NCBI RefSeq assembly: GCF_003860565.1
Contig: NZ_CP034157.1
Span: 620,001 to 684,000, forward strand
Direction: 5' to 3'
Length of the DNA: 64,000 nt
Origin: Cloacibacterium normanense
GTDB lineage: Bacteria; Bacteroidota; Bacteroidia; Flavobacteriales; Weeksellaceae
Below the pieces are notes generated by a model. The model saw only the letters and a list, made by a program, of their open reading frames with translations. It had not been told where the DNA came from and made no database searches. The position numbers and the translations under genes are program-made. Shown piece by piece: positions 16,004 to 25,777 of the stretch. How positions within the stretch are numbered: the first letter of the stretch is position 1; every line of letters begins with the position of its first letter.

Positions 16004-18982
16004 ATGCAAAAACGAACACAGCAGATTATTTTATTAGCTGCTCTAGGTCTGGTAAGTGTAACCAACTTACAGGCGCAATCTAAGAAAGCAAAATTAGATT
16101 CCGTAAGAAACATAGACGAGGTAGTAGTAACTGCTTTGGGAATCAAAAGACAAGACAAATCCCTAGGCTATGTAGCAGAAAAAGTGTCATCAGAAGAGTT
16201 TGAAAAATCACAAAACAACAACTGGGCACAAGCGTTAGAAGGAAAAGTGGCAGGGCTTAAAATCCAAACAGCAGGTGCAGGTCCTCTAGGAAGCTCTAAA
16301 ATCACCTTGAGAGGAAGTATTTCCATGAATTTGGATAACAATGAAGCGCTTATCGTAGTAGACGGAGTGCCATTGGGCGGAACCAATACAGGAACAGGAA
16401 ACGCAGCGTATGGTGCAGGTTCTGGAGGAGATTTACCAGTAGATTACGGGAACAATTTTAACAGTATTAATCCAGATGACATCGAGAATGTAACGATTCT
16501 AAAAGGTGCTACTGCTTCTGCATTATATGGTTCTAGAGGTGCAAATGGAGCCATCATGATTACTACAAAATCAGGGAAAAATAAGAACGGAAAAATAAGA
16601 GTAACCCTTAATTCTTCTACAAGTTTTGACACCGTTTTGAAATGGCCAGATTGGCAATATGAATACGGTCAAGGAACATTGGCAAAAAATAAAGACGGTC
16701 AGTTTTACTATTCTTATGGCGCTTCAGCTGATGGAGTGAGTACAGGAGGAACCAGTAGTGCATTCGGACCTAAATTTGATGGACAATATTATTTTCAATA
16801 TGACCCAACCGTAGAAGGACAAAGTTTAGAAAGACAATTGTGGAGACCTTATAAAGACAATGTTAAAGGTTTTTGGCAAATGGGAACGACTTATTCTAAT
16901 AGCATCAGTATCGAAAGTTCTAATGATAAAACTTCTTTCCGTACTTCATTAAGCGCCGTAAACAATACATGGATGATGCCGAATACGGGCTTTGACAGAT
17001 TCAATTATGCTTTGTCTTTTGACCATAAACTAAGCAAGAAGTTAAGAGTGGCCACTAAATTTGCCTATAACTACACCAAGAGTGATAATTTACCTTCTAC
17101 AGGCTATAACAACCAATCGATTTCTTATTTCATGATTTTCCAGAATCCAAACGTTGATTTGGCTTGGTATGAACCGATTTGGAAAAAAGATAAGTATCAG
17201 GTAGACCAAATTCACCCTTTCAGTACCTTTATAGATAACCCTTATCTTATCGCTTATGAAATGCTGAATGGAGTAGACAAAAAATTAATCACTGGAAACA
17301 TTACCGCTACTTATAATTTCAATAATAATTTTGAAATGATGCTAAGGTCTGGTATTGAAATCACAGACGAAGAAAGAACAACCAAGAGACCTTACAGTTC
17401 TGCCAATTACCTTCAAGGATACTATCGCGAACAATACATTAAAAATTCTGAGTATAATACAGACTTACTTTTTACGTATAAAAATAATTTTGGGAAATGG
17501 GGCGTTTCTGCTTCAGCAGGGGGGAATATCAGAGCAAATGAATATGTGCTGAATGATTACAGAGCCATCGGTCTTAGAGTTCCTGGGATTTATCAATTAA
17601 CCAATGCGATTTCTCTAAATACAAGAATTGCTCAACCCAATGATAAAGAAACTAATAGTGTTTACGGTTTAGCGTCATTCAATTATGATAACCTTTGGTT
17701 TGTAGATTTCACCGCAAGAAACGACTGGAGCAGTACTTTACCAAAAGCCAATCGTTCTTATTTCTACCCATCGGTTGCTACTTCTTTAATTCTTTCAGAT
17801 GTTTTGAAAATGAAATCGAAAAGCTGGAATTATTGGAAGTTGAGAGCTTCTTGGTCTCAAGTAGGAAACGATACACAACCGTACAAATTACAACAGTTTT
17901 ATAATACCAGCGATTTTGTAGGTTCGGCAGAAAATATTGCCAATTTCCAAAACCCTAATCTGAAACCTGAAATGAACCAGAACATAGAAGCAGGGATGGA
18001 TTTCAGTTTCTTCAAAAATAGATTAACGTATAACGTAACCGTTTATCAAAACAGCACCAAAGACCAAGTTGTAAACGTACCGTCTCTTATTGAAACAGGA
18101 TATTCTACACGTACCATTAATGCTGGTGAAGTAAGAAATAGAGGAATAGAAATGACTTTGAATGCAATCCCCGTGAAAAATAAAAATTTCCAATGGAATG
18201 TTACCGCAAACTGGTCTATGAATAAAAACAGAATCATGTCTTTACCAGCAGAATTCCAAGGGGAACCATATACCATGGGAAGTGTAGGGGGAGTAGTATT
18301 CTTTAATGCAGTAGTTGGAGGTTCTCTAGGAGATATGTACGGATATAAATTACAGTACGCTCCAGATGGTCAAGTGATTTTTGGTAGCGATGGTCTTACT
18401 GCCAAATCTACAGAAATAGAATATGTAGGAAATGCCTATGCAAAATGGAGAGGAGGTTTACAAAACGCTTTTAAATACAAAAACTTTTCTTTAAGTTTCT
18501 CTTTTGACGGGCAATACGGAGGTAGAGTTTACTCACAGTCTCACCATAAAATGTCTGAGCAGGGAAAACTTACCCATACTTTGGTAGGTAGAGATAATCC
18601 AAACGGAACGATTGTAGGAGTAGGAGTGGTGCAAAACCCAGATGGATCTTTCTCTCAGAATACCAAAGCGGTAACCCTTACTTCTTATTATGCAGATTAT
18701 TATAGAAGAGCCAATGTGGAAACCAACTCATTTGATGCGTCTTATCTGAAACTAAGAGAAGCCAATATCACATTCTATTTCCCTAAACAAATCGTGCAGT
18801 CGCTGAACATGTCAGACTTAAGTTTATCCTTATTTGGTAGAAACTTATGGATGTGGACCAAGTTCCCATTATTTGACCCAGAAGCAGCTACATTGAACGA
18901 TTCATCAATTACTCCGGGAGTAGAAATAGGGCAACTTCCTACTGCCCGTACTGTAGGAATTCAACTTAATGCTAAATTCTAA
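16004..18982 (+). CDS. SusC/RagA-type TonB-dependent outer-membrane transporter
   Basis: This 992-residue transporter imports large substrates across the outer membrane with its SusD partner. It has a signal peptide (MQKRTQQIILLAALGLVSV), a TonB-box-like DEVVVTALGIKRQ directly after it, a plug domain (ALEGKVAGLKIQTAG, LIVVDGVPLGG, GANGAIMITTKSG) and a long barrel ending in Phe. The N-terminal carboxypeptidase-like domain found in many SusC proteins is absent. The ATG at 16004 is preferred to an upstream in-frame TTG because it begins the signal peptide. The next gene starts ten bases later. Confidence 0.93.
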   Translation: MQKRTQQIILLAALGLVSVTNLQAQSKKAKLDSVRNIDEVVVTALGIKRQDKSLGYVAEKVSSEEFEKSQNNNWAQALEGKVAGLKIQTAGAGPLGSSKITLRGSISMNLDNNEALIVVDGVPLGGTNTGTGNAAYGAGSGGDLPVDYGNNFNSINPDDIENVTILKGATASALYGSRGANGAIMITTKSGKNKNGKIRVTLNSSTSFDTVLKWPDWQYEYGQGTLAKNKDGQFYYSYGASADGVSTGGTSSAFGPKFDGQYYFQYDPTVEGQSLERQLWRPYKDNVKGFWQMGTTYSNSISIESSNDKTSFRTSLSAVNNTWMMPNTGFDRFNYALSFDHKLSKKLRVATKFAYNYTKSDNLPSTGYNNQSISYFMIFQNPNVDLAWYEPIWKKDKYQVDQIHPFSTFIDNPYLIAYEMLNGVDKKLITGNITATYNFNNNFEMMLRSGIEITDEERTTKRPYSSANYLQGYYREQYIKNSEYNTDLLFTYKNNFGKWGVSASAGGNIRANEYVLNDYRAIGLRVPGIYQLTNAISLNTRIAQPNDKETNSVYGLASFNYDNLWFVDFTARNDWSSTLPKANRSYFYPSVATSLILSDVLKMKSKSWNYWKLRASWSQVGNDTQPYKLQQFYNTSDFVGSAENIANFQNPNLKPEMNQNIEAGMDFSFFKNRLTYNVTVYQNSTKDQVVNVPSLIETGYSTRTINAGEVRNRGIEMTLNAIPVKNKNFQWNVTANWSMNKNRIMSLPAEFQGEPYTMGSVGGVVFFNAVVGGSLGDMYGYKLQYAPDGQVIFGSDGLTAKSTEIEYVGNAYAKWRGGLQNAFKYKNFSLSFSFDGQYGGRVYSQSHHKMSEQGKLTHTLVGRDNPNGTIVGVGVVQNPDGSFSQNTKAVTLTSYYADYYRRANVETNSFDASYLKLREANITFYFPKQIVQSLNMSDLSLSLFGRNLWMWTKFPLFDPEAATLNDSSITPGVEIGQLPTARTVGIQLNAKF

Positions 18983-18991
18983 TCGACAACT

Positions 18992-20443
18992 ATGAAAAAT
19001 ATATGGATAAAAGCAGTAGCGTTCTGCGTAATTTCTCTAGCCGCTCCTTCTTGCAGCAGGTCTTTTGAAGAAATCAATACCGATACCAGCAAGATTATAG
19101 AACCTACTCCTGCAAGCTTATTAGCTCCTATTCAATACAATATGGCTTCTAATGCCTATTTGAGAGCCAATGATTTCACTTTTGATATCATGCAGATTGC
19201 AATAGATTTTCCAGGAGAAGGAAACAATATTTCAAGATATTACGTTACCGAATCTACAGGAAACTCTTATTGGAATACCTCATACAAATGGCTCATGCAA
19301 ATAAAACAAATGCAAGACTTGGCAGTTCAGCAAAACAATAAAAACTATCAGGCGATTTCGATGGTGATGAACGCTTGGTTATATTCTAACCTTACCGATA
19401 CTTTTGGAGATATTCCGTTCTCTGAAGCTTCTAGAGTGGAAGAAGGCATCACTCAGCCAAAATTCGATAAGCAAAAAGACATTTACGTTAAATTATTAGA
19501 TGATTTAAAAACTGCAAACGCTCTTTTTGTAATCAATACCACTTTAGCAGGACAAGATTTATTCTACAACGCGAATAATGATGTGAATGGAATCACGTAT
19601 TGGAAAAAATTCTGTAACACGTTATCTTTAAGATTATTAACCAGAATTTTAAAGAAAAATGGAGAGATAGATGTCTATGCTAGAATCCAAGAAATAGTAA
19701 ACAATCCTACCGTTTACCCCATCTTTCAGAGCAATGCTGAAAGTGCCTTGATGAACGTTACAGGCGTAGCGCCTATGCTTCCGCCATTGGCAAGACCTCA
19801 AGATTTTACTTCTTATAGAGCGGTAGGGGAGTTTTTTGTGAATACATTAAATGACAACAAAGACCCGAGAATGGCGCAGTTTTTCACGCAAGCCAAAAAC
19901 TTAAGCAATAACCAAAATATCGGGTACAAAGGTGCTCCAGTTGCTTACATGAACGGAACTACGTTTACTTATCAGCCTTCAAACTTTAACCAGAATTTAG
20001 CTAAAGCTCCACTTAAAGTCTTGATTTTACCTTATGCAGAGTTGCAGTTCATTCTTTCGGAATTAGCATTCAGAGGAATCATCACTGGAAATGCTCAAAC
20101 GTATTATGAAAATGGAGTAAAAGCAGCGATTGAACAATGGGGAGCTGTGGTACCAGCCAATTATTTTGCAAATCCTAAAGTGGCTTATGATGGAACTTTA
20201 GAAACAATTATGTTGCAGAAATATGTAGCGCTATTCTTTGTAGACCAGCAACAGTGGTTTGAGCATAAGAGAACAGGTTACCCAGTTTTACCCAACAATG
20301 GCGGATTGTTGAATGACGGTAAAATACCACAGAGATTATTATATCCTACGCAACCAAAAATATTGAACAGTGCCAATTATAATGCAGCAGTTCAATCATT
20401 AGGAGGAGATAATATCAACGTTAAAGATTGGTGGAATCAATAA
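18992..20443 (+). CDS. SusD/RagB-type surface lipoprotein
   Basis: This 483-residue lipoprotein has a lipobox at SLAAPSCS and a helical TPR-like fold typical of the SusD-like branch (EINTDTSKI, NAWLYSNLTDTFGDIPFSEA). It should cap the preceding SusC-type channel and bind the substrate at the cell surface. Translational linkage is likely, given the nine-base gap. Enzymes encoded downstream point to organophosphate substrates rather than glycans. Confidence 0.92.
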   Translation: MKNIWIKAVAFCVISLAAPSCSRSFEEINTDTSKIIEPTPASLLAPIQYNMASNAYLRANDFTFDIMQIAIDFPGEGNNISRYYVTESTGNSYWNTSYKWLMQIKQMQDLAVQQNNKNYQAISMVMNAWLYSNLTDTFGDIPFSEASRVEEGITQPKFDKQKDIYVKLLDDLKTANALFVINTTLAGQDLFYNANNDVNGITYWKKFCNTLSLRLLTRILKKNGEIDVYARIQEIVNNPTVYPIFQSNAESALMNVTGVAPMLPPLARPQDFTSYRAVGEFFVNTLNDNKDPRMAQFFTQAKNLSNNQNIGYKGAPVAYMNGTTFTYQPSNFNQNLAKAPLKVLILPYAELQFILSELAFRGIITGNAQTYYENGVKAAIEQWGAVVPANYFANPKVAYDGTLETIMLQKYVALFFVDQQQWFEHKRTGYPVLPNNGGLLNDGKIPQRLLYPTQPKILNSANYNAAVQSLGGDNINVKDWWNQ

Positions 20444-20481
20444 AAATTTAAAAAAAGAATACATTTTTTACAAGCGATGAT

Positions 20482-20489
20482 TAGCTTTG
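20482..20489 (+). promoter_or_regulatory. Internal promoter box before the phosphodiesterase gene
   Basis: TAGCTTTG fits TAnnTTTG and lies 26 bases before the ATG, so the gene may have its own start besides read-through. Confidence 0.45.
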
Positions 20490-20514
20490 TAGAAGATTTG
20501 TAAAGATATTCAAT

Positions 20515-21276
20515 ATGAAAAAATTAATTCTTTTGGCCACTTTGGTAGGCGCTAATTTTTACCACTCACAGACTCAAGTGATTGCACACAGAGGTTTCTG
20601 GAAAACCAATCCTACAACTGCTGAAAATTCTATTGCAGCGCTTAAAAATGCTCAAAAATTGAAAGTGTATGGCAGTGAGTTCGATGTGAGAATGACCAAA
20701 GATGGCGTTCTGGTCATCAACCATGATGAACACATCAATGGAGTTGAAATTGCCACTTCAGATTTTAAAAGTTTGAAGAAACAGAAACTCTCAAACGGCG
20801 AAAATCTGCCTACTTTAGAAAAGTATTTGAAGCAAGGCAAAAAATCTGCGGTAAAACTTATCCTTGAGATTAAACCTGCAAAAACTCCAGAATTGGAAAC
20901 CGAAATGGTAGAGAAAACGCTGGCAATGGTAGAAAAATTCCACTTGCAAAATCAGACGGAGTATATTTCTTTTAGTCTGCATATTGCCAAAGAATTAAAA
21001 AAGCAAAATCCTAAAGCCTTGGTGCAATATCTCGCAGGTGATCTTTCGCCACAAGAGATTAAAAATTTAGGAATTGATGGCGTAGATTATCATTATAATG
21101 TATTCTTAGAAAAACACCAAGATTGGATAGAACAAGCCAAAAATTTGGGCGTTATCACGAATGTGTGGACCGTAAATGACCCAGAAATCTATAAAAAATT
21201 GTATGATGCTGGTGTACAATTCGTAACCACCAATACACCAGATGTATTTTTAAATATCAATAAATCCAGAGAATAG
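20515..21276 (+). CDS. Secreted glycerophosphodiester phosphodiesterase
   Basis: This enzyme splits glycerophosphodiesters into glycerol-3-phosphate and an alcohol. The 253-residue protein has a signal peptide (MKKLILLATLVGANFYHS), then the active-site sequences VIAHRGFW, AENSIAAL, EFDVRMTKDGV and NHDEHI, with the expected His and acidic residues for metal binding. It acts in the periplasm or at the surface. Its position after susC/susD suggests that phospholipid head groups or teichoic-acid fragments are the imported or processed material. Confidence 0.92.
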   Translation: MKKLILLATLVGANFYHSQTQVIAHRGFWKTNPTTAENSIAALKNAQKLKVYGSEFDVRMTKDGVLVINHDEHINGVEIATSDFKSLKKQKLSNGENLPTLEKYLKQGKKSAVKLILEIKPAKTPELETEMVEKTLAMVEKFHLQNQTEYISFSLHIAKELKKQNPKALVQYLAGDLSPQEIKNLGIDGVDYHYNVFLEKHQDWIEQAKNLGVITNVWTVNDPEIYKKLYDAGVQFVTTNTPDVFLNINKSRE

Positions 21277-21321
21277 CTTCATAACCATTGAATATACTCT
21301 CATAAAATTACAAATCAACAA

Positions 21322-22908
21322 ATGAAACAATCATTTTTAATGCTTTTCTTGTGTGCTGCATTTTCTTTCGCACAGCAACAAGCAACAGGATATGTCTTCG
21401 AAGACGCCAACAAAAACGGAATCAAAGACCGTAAAGAAAAAGGAATTGCCAACGTTTCTGTTTCCAATGGAGTAGAAGTGGTAAAAACAGACGAAACAGG
21501 AAAATATGCTTTGCCTGTAGAAAACGACAATATTATTTTCGTCATCAAACCAGCCAATTATGCTACGCCGAAAAGCAACATGCAATTGCCTCAGTTCTAC
21601 TACATTCATAAACCTGAAGGTTCGCCAAAAGATATGAAATATGCAGGAGTAAAACCTACAGGAAAATTGCCAAAAGAAATCAACTTTCCTTTATATGTAC
21701 AAAAGGAAAACACACAATTCAAAGTATTGGTGTTTGGTGACCCTCAACCGTATGATGAAAAAGAAATTGATTATTTCAGAAGAGGTATTATCAATGAGGT
21801 GAAGAACAATAAGAAAGATGCGGTTTTTGGCATCAGTTTAGGAGATTTGGTAGGAGATGATTTGAGTTTACACCCGCTCTACATTGATGCGGTTAAAGAA
21901 ATCGGTTTGCCTTGGTACAATGTGATGGGGAACCACGACATGAACTACGAAGCGAAAGAAGATAAATTATCAGACGAAACTTTCGAAGCGAATTTTGGCC
22001 CAAATAATTACGCTTTCAATTATGGGAATGTACACTTCATCGTTTTAGATGATATTTTGTATCCAGACCCAAGAGATGGGAAAAGTTACTGGGGTGGTTT
22101 CAGAAAAGACCAGTTGGATTTTGTAGAAAACGACTTGAAAAATGTAAATCCTAATCAATTGGTGGTGTTTTCATTCCATATTCAGTTGACGCCAGAAAAT
22201 GATGGAGACAAACACTTTAGAATGGAAGACAGAAAAAGATTGTTTGAGATTTTAAAACCTTTCCAAAATGTATTGATGATGTCTGCACATACACACAAGC
22301 AAACCCAATTGTTCTACGGGAAAAAAGAAGGTTGGGAAGGCATCAAACCGATTCATGAATTCAATGCAGGAACCACTTCTGGAGACTGGTATTCTGGAAC
22401 GGTAGATGAATTAGGCGTACCAAAATCGGTGATGAGAGACGGAACAGAAAGAGGGTATTCTTTTGTGAGTTTTAATGATAATCAGTACGAAATCACGTAT
22501 AAAGTAGCAGGAAAACCAGAGGATTATCAAATCAATCTTTGGGTGCCTAAAGTAGTTCCTTTCAAAACGAAAAATGCAGCAAGAATTGTAGCCAATTTCT
22601 TTATGGGAAGCAAACAGGATAAGGTAGAATACAGAATAGATAATGGCGAATGGAAAGAAATGGATTATACAGAATCTATAGACCCAGATTACACCAATGA
22701 TGTATTGAAATGGGATACTACACAAGAACTGTTCACAGGAAGAAGACCAAGTAATCCAGAAGCTTCTAAACACATTTGGACGGCTCCTTTTTCTAGAAAA
22801 TTAGAATTAGGAACCCACGAAGTAGAAGTAAGAGCCAAAGACCGCTACGGAAAAACGTACACCACAAAATCTACTTTTGAAGTGAAAAACTCAACATTGA
22901 TTCCATAA
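21322..22908 (+). CDS. Secreted calcineurin-like metallophosphoesterase
   Basis: This 528-residue protein has a signal peptide, an N-terminal beta-sandwich (ATGYVFEDANKNGIKDR, as in Cna-B/SdrD folds), a metallophosphatase core with FGDPQPYDEKE, GDLVGDD, GNHDMNY and SAHTHKQ, and a C-terminal beta domain. All metal ligands seem present. It starts 45 bases after the glycerophosphodiesterase gene, completing a four-gene phosphate-ester uptake operon, and a terminator follows. Confidence 0.9.
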   Translation: MKQSFLMLFLCAAFSFAQQQATGYVFEDANKNGIKDRKEKGIANVSVSNGVEVVKTDETGKYALPVENDNIIFVIKPANYATPKSNMQLPQFYYIHKPEGSPKDMKYAGVKPTGKLPKEINFPLYVQKENTQFKVLVFGDPQPYDEKEIDYFRRGIINEVKNNKKDAVFGISLGDLVGDDLSLHPLYIDAVKEIGLPWYNVMGNHDMNYEAKEDKLSDETFEANFGPNNYAFNYGNVHFIVLDDILYPDPRDGKSYWGGFRKDQLDFVENDLKNVNPNQLVVFSFHIQLTPENDGDKHFRMEDRKRLFEILKPFQNVLMMSAHTHKQTQLFYGKKEGWEGIKPIHEFNAGTTSGDWYSGTVDELGVPKSVMRDGTERGYSFVSFNDNQYEITYKVAGKPEDYQINLWVPKVVPFKTKNAARIVANFFMGSKQDKVEYRIDNGEWKEMDYTESIDPDYTNDVLKWDTTQELFTGRRPSNPEASKHIWTAPFSRKLELGTHEVEVRAKDRYGKTYTTKSTFEVKNSTLIP

Positions 22909-22930
22909 ATGCTAAAAAAAACATTGTAAA

Positions 22931-22964
22931 AAGAAAAGCCAACGATAAGTTGGCTTTTCTTTTA
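22931..22964 (+). terminator. Terminator of the phosphodiester operon
   Basis: The stem AAGAAAAGCCAAC / GTTGGCTTTTCTT is followed by T residues, 22 bases after the stop codon. Confidence 0.88.
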
Positions 22965-23128
22965 TGTTTTGAGGTTGTTATTTTGAGATTTTAAGGGAGT
23001 TGAGGAATGGTTAGCTATGTTAAATGCATATTGGTAAGGCATATTTTTGCTGTAATCCAAAGAGGAACTCCTTTTGTGAAAACTTACCAATTTATAACTA
23101 AAAAACTTATTTTTTTATTTGTTTTTTG

Positions 23129-24336
23129 TCATAGAATATCTTTACCGCTTATTTTAGCTACGCTTCCTTCGGTAGCCAGATTTCCGTAGAGCATTTGCAG
23201 ATGTCCGTTTGCTTTAACGGGATTTTCTAAGGGAAGAAATACTTGCTGACCTTCGGTTAAATCCTGCACCGATTCTAAATTTTCGGCAATGGTTTTTCCG
23301 GTGACCGTTAAGCAATCGCCGTGAAGTAAATTATGTTTCAATAAATACTTCATCACTGCCGGAACACCGCCTGCTTCATGCAGATCTTCCATAAGGTATT
23401 TTCCGCTCGGTTTCAAATCTGCCAATACGGGAACACGGTTGCTAATTTTTTGGAAATCATCCAAACTAAGTTCTATATCTACCGAATTTGCCATAGCGAT
23501 CAGGTGCATTACGGCATTGGTAGAACCGCCCAAAACGGTGACCATCGTCATAGCGTTTTCAAAGGCTTTTCGGGTCATAATGTCTTTGGGTTTGATGTCT
23601 TTTTCCATCAATACTTTAATAGCCTTTCCTGCATCAAAACATTCGATTTTTTTATTGCTGCTCAACGCAGGATTGGATGAACTGTAAGGTAAACTCATTC
23701 CTAAAGCTTCAATAGCTGATGCCATCGTGTTGGCAGTGTACATACCTCCACAAGCTCCTGCACCCGGACAAGCGTTTTTAATTACTCCATTGTAGTCTTC
23801 ATCCGAAATCGTATTGCTGATTTTTTTACCCAAAGCTTCGAAAGCCGAAACGATATTGAGCGATTCGCCTTTCCATTTTCCGGAATAGATGGTTCCGCCA
23901 TACACCATGATAGCAGGACGGTTTAATCTTCCCATAGCGATGATAGAACCCGGCATATTTTTATCGCATCCCACAATTGCTAAACTGCATCGTACCACTG
24001 TGCACTCACCACTGTTTCTATAGAATCTGCAATGATATCTCTTGAAACCAAAGAGAATCGCATTCCATCTGTTCCATTAGATATGCCATCACTTACGCCA
24101 ATGGTATTGAATATCAAACCGACTAAATTTTCTTGCTGTACACCGGCTTTTACTTCTTTTGCCAAATCGTTGAGATGCATATTGCAGGGATTTACTTCGT
24201 AACCCATACTCACAATTCCCACTTGTGGTTTTTGCAAATCCTCTTCCGTTAATCCTATGGCATAAAGCATGGCTTGTGCTGCAGGTTGGGTTTCATCTTG
24301 CGTGATGATTTTGCTGTATTTGTTGAGTGTTTTCAT
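23129..24336 (-). pseudogene. ilvD: Dihydroxy-acid dehydratase, frameshifted and 3'-truncated
   Basis: IlvD is the Fe-S dehydratase of branched-chain amino acid synthesis. The N-terminal part (23980-24336, from [14 protein letters not shown] to SAQWYDAV) and the next part (from [13 protein letters not shown] on) are in different frames. One missing T in the run at 23982-23984 would join them. The joined product still stops after about 407 residues ([10 protein letters not shown]), where the family usually has about 560, so the last third is gone. The ilvE start codon overlaps this gene's first base. The gene is probably inactive, unless the frameshift is a sequencing error, which would not restore the 3' end. 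Confidence 0.85.
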
Positions 24337-25223
24337 TAGTTGAAAGGGTTTTGTTTTAATGGTTCTCTGACCAAAAGTGAATAGGCATTTTGAAGTTTTT
24401 TACCCAAGGAATCGTTCCAGTTTGTAGGAAATTGATAATCATCTACCGATGCTATTCCCACCACTTCGGCAGCTGTTCCACAGTAAAATGCGCTGTCGGC
24501 TTGGAACATATCTTCTTTGGTAAATTTACCTTGTTCTACCTCTAGATCTAATTCATCTGCTAATTCCAAAACCGTAGATCTGGTGATGCCTGGAAGGATA
24601 TTTCCCAATTGCGGCGTGAATAATTTCCCATCTTTTTCAAAAAATAAATTCGCTCCCGGACCTTCGGCCAAGAAACCATCGCTATCCAAAAGTAAGGCTT
24701 CATCAAAACCTTTTTCTTTTGCTTCGGTAGTTGCCAAGATAGAATTGACATAATGACCGCAGATTTTTGCTTCGATATGGATGGATTTTGGATGCGGGCG
24801 ACAATAGGAAGAAACAGTTAACCGCAGTAATTTTTCACCTAAATAAGCTCCCCAATCCCACACAGCGATCATCAGCGATACGCTCGTAGGTTTTGTCAAA
24901 CTCATATTTGGCGCGCAATACACCAATGGTCGGATGTAGGCATTTTTTAAATTGTTTTTTTCCAGCAATTCGTAGGTGGCTTCAACTAATTCTTGCACCG
25001 TATAATTGAAAGGAATTTTCACCAGTTCGCATGATTTTTTTAGGCGCTCGTAATGTTCTTCGGCTTTAAAAACCTTGGTTCCGTGTTCTGTTTCATAAGA
25101 ACGGATGCCTTCAAAAGCACCATAACCATAATGAAGGGTTTGACCATACAGATCGGTTGAAGATTCGGAGGCTTTTACAAATTTTCCGTCTAAATAAAGC
25201 ACTGTTTCGTTGTTGAAATACAT
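24336..25223 (-). CDS. ilvE: Branched-chain amino acid aminotransferase
   Basis: This PLP enzyme performs the last step of Leu, Ile and Val synthesis. The 295-residue protein has the class IV motifs [13 protein letters not shown] near the start, the PLP-lysine region ([13 protein letters not shown]) and [14 protein letters not shown]. It appears intact. It is the first structural gene after two tandem leader peptides and is followed directly by the damaged ilvD. Confidence 0.93.
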   Translation of the reverse strand: MYFNNETVLYLDGKFVKASESSTDLYGQTLHYGYGAFEGIRSYETEHGTKVFKAEEHYERLKKSCELVKIPFNYTVQELVEATYELLEKNNLKNAYIRPLVYCAPNMSLTKPTSVSLMIAVWDWGAYLGEKLLRLTVSSYCRPHPKSIHIEAKICGHYVNSILATTEAKEKGFDEALLLDSDGFLAEGPGANLFFEKDGKLFTPQLGNILPGITRSTVLELADELDLEVEQGKFTKEDMFQADSAFYCGTAAEVVGIASVDDYQFPTNWNDSLGKKLQNAYSLLVREPLKQNPFN

Positions 25224-25269
25224 AGTTGTTTTGTTTTTTTTAATTGAGTTGATATTTGCTATTAAGGAA

Positions 25270-25304
25270 TAAAAAAAGCCTTTCCCGAAAGTGAGAAAGG
25301 CTTA
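25270..25304 (-). terminator. Attenuator terminator 2 (ilv leader)
   Basis: On the minus strand, AAGCCTTTC ... GAAAGGCTT is followed by TTTTT. It lies between leader peptide 2 and ilvE, where a stalled or fast ribosome on the leader would decide its formation. Confidence 0.85.
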
Positions 25305-25328
25305 CAATTTGGTATACAGCAGCATTCC

Positions 25329-25385
25329 TCACGGTGGCGAGCTAATAATAATGCTGATAATAATAGTATTGTTATATGATGTCAT
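25329..25385 (-). CDS. ilv leader peptide 2 (18 residues, Ile-rich)
   Basis: The peptide reads MTSYNNTIIISIIISSPP and holds six Ile codons in two clusters of three. It is followed by terminator 2. Such a leader senses charged tRNA-Ile by ribosome stalling. It lies downstream of terminator 1, so it is only read when the first attenuator is open. Confidence 0.8.
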   Translation of the reverse strand: MTSYNNTIIISIIISSPP

Positions 25386-25411
25386 AATGATCTTGTATGT
25401 TATTGTTCCAT

Positions 25412-25443
25412 AAAAAAAGCCTCCAGATTTCTCGGGAGGCTTT
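25412..25443 (-). terminator. Attenuator terminator 1 (ilv leader)
   Basis: On the minus strand, AAAGCCTCC ... GGAGGCTTT is followed by a T-run, 27 bases after the stop of leader peptide 1. Confidence 0.88.
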
Positions 25444-25470
25444 CAAATATATCTTTCGATTACATTAAAA

Positions 25471-25539
25471 TTATTCCTCCCCGGAATGTGAAATCACACC
25501 CGAAATAATAATAGAAGAAATAATAATTGAATTGTACAT
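25471..25539 (-). CDS. ilv leader peptide 1 (22 residues, Ile-rich)
   Basis: The peptide reads MYNSIIISSIIISGVISHSG plus two Glu residues, with seven Ile codons and one Val. It starts 19 bases after the promoter box and is followed by terminator 1. This is the classic layout of transcription attenuation for branched-chain amino acid genes. Confidence 0.83.
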   Translation of the reverse strand: MYNSIIISSIIISGVISHSGEE

Positions 25540-25557
25540 TTTTTTATTTTAACGTCA

Positions 25558-25589
25558 CAAACATAAGCATGTTTTTTTTTATGAGCAAA
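25558..25589 (-). promoter_or_regulatory. Promoter of the ilv leader operon
   Basis: On the minus strand, TATGTTTG (25565-25558) fits TAnnTTTG and is preceded by TTTG 20 bases upstream. The start of transcription would fall just before leader peptide 1. Confidence 0.7.
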
Positions 25590-25777
25590 TTTTTTATGCT
25601 TTTTTTGGGTAGGAATTAAAATCCGTAGTCAAGAATATAGTTATGGGTACCGTTGCGCAAAATTAAATGTGCTGTAAAAGCATTGGCTTGCGTGTCGGCT
25701 TGCAGCTCTTTTTATTTTGCAAAGTGTTGGCATTTTGTTTGGTAGTGTTTGTTGTTGAGTAGTGTTTTGGGGTTGCA

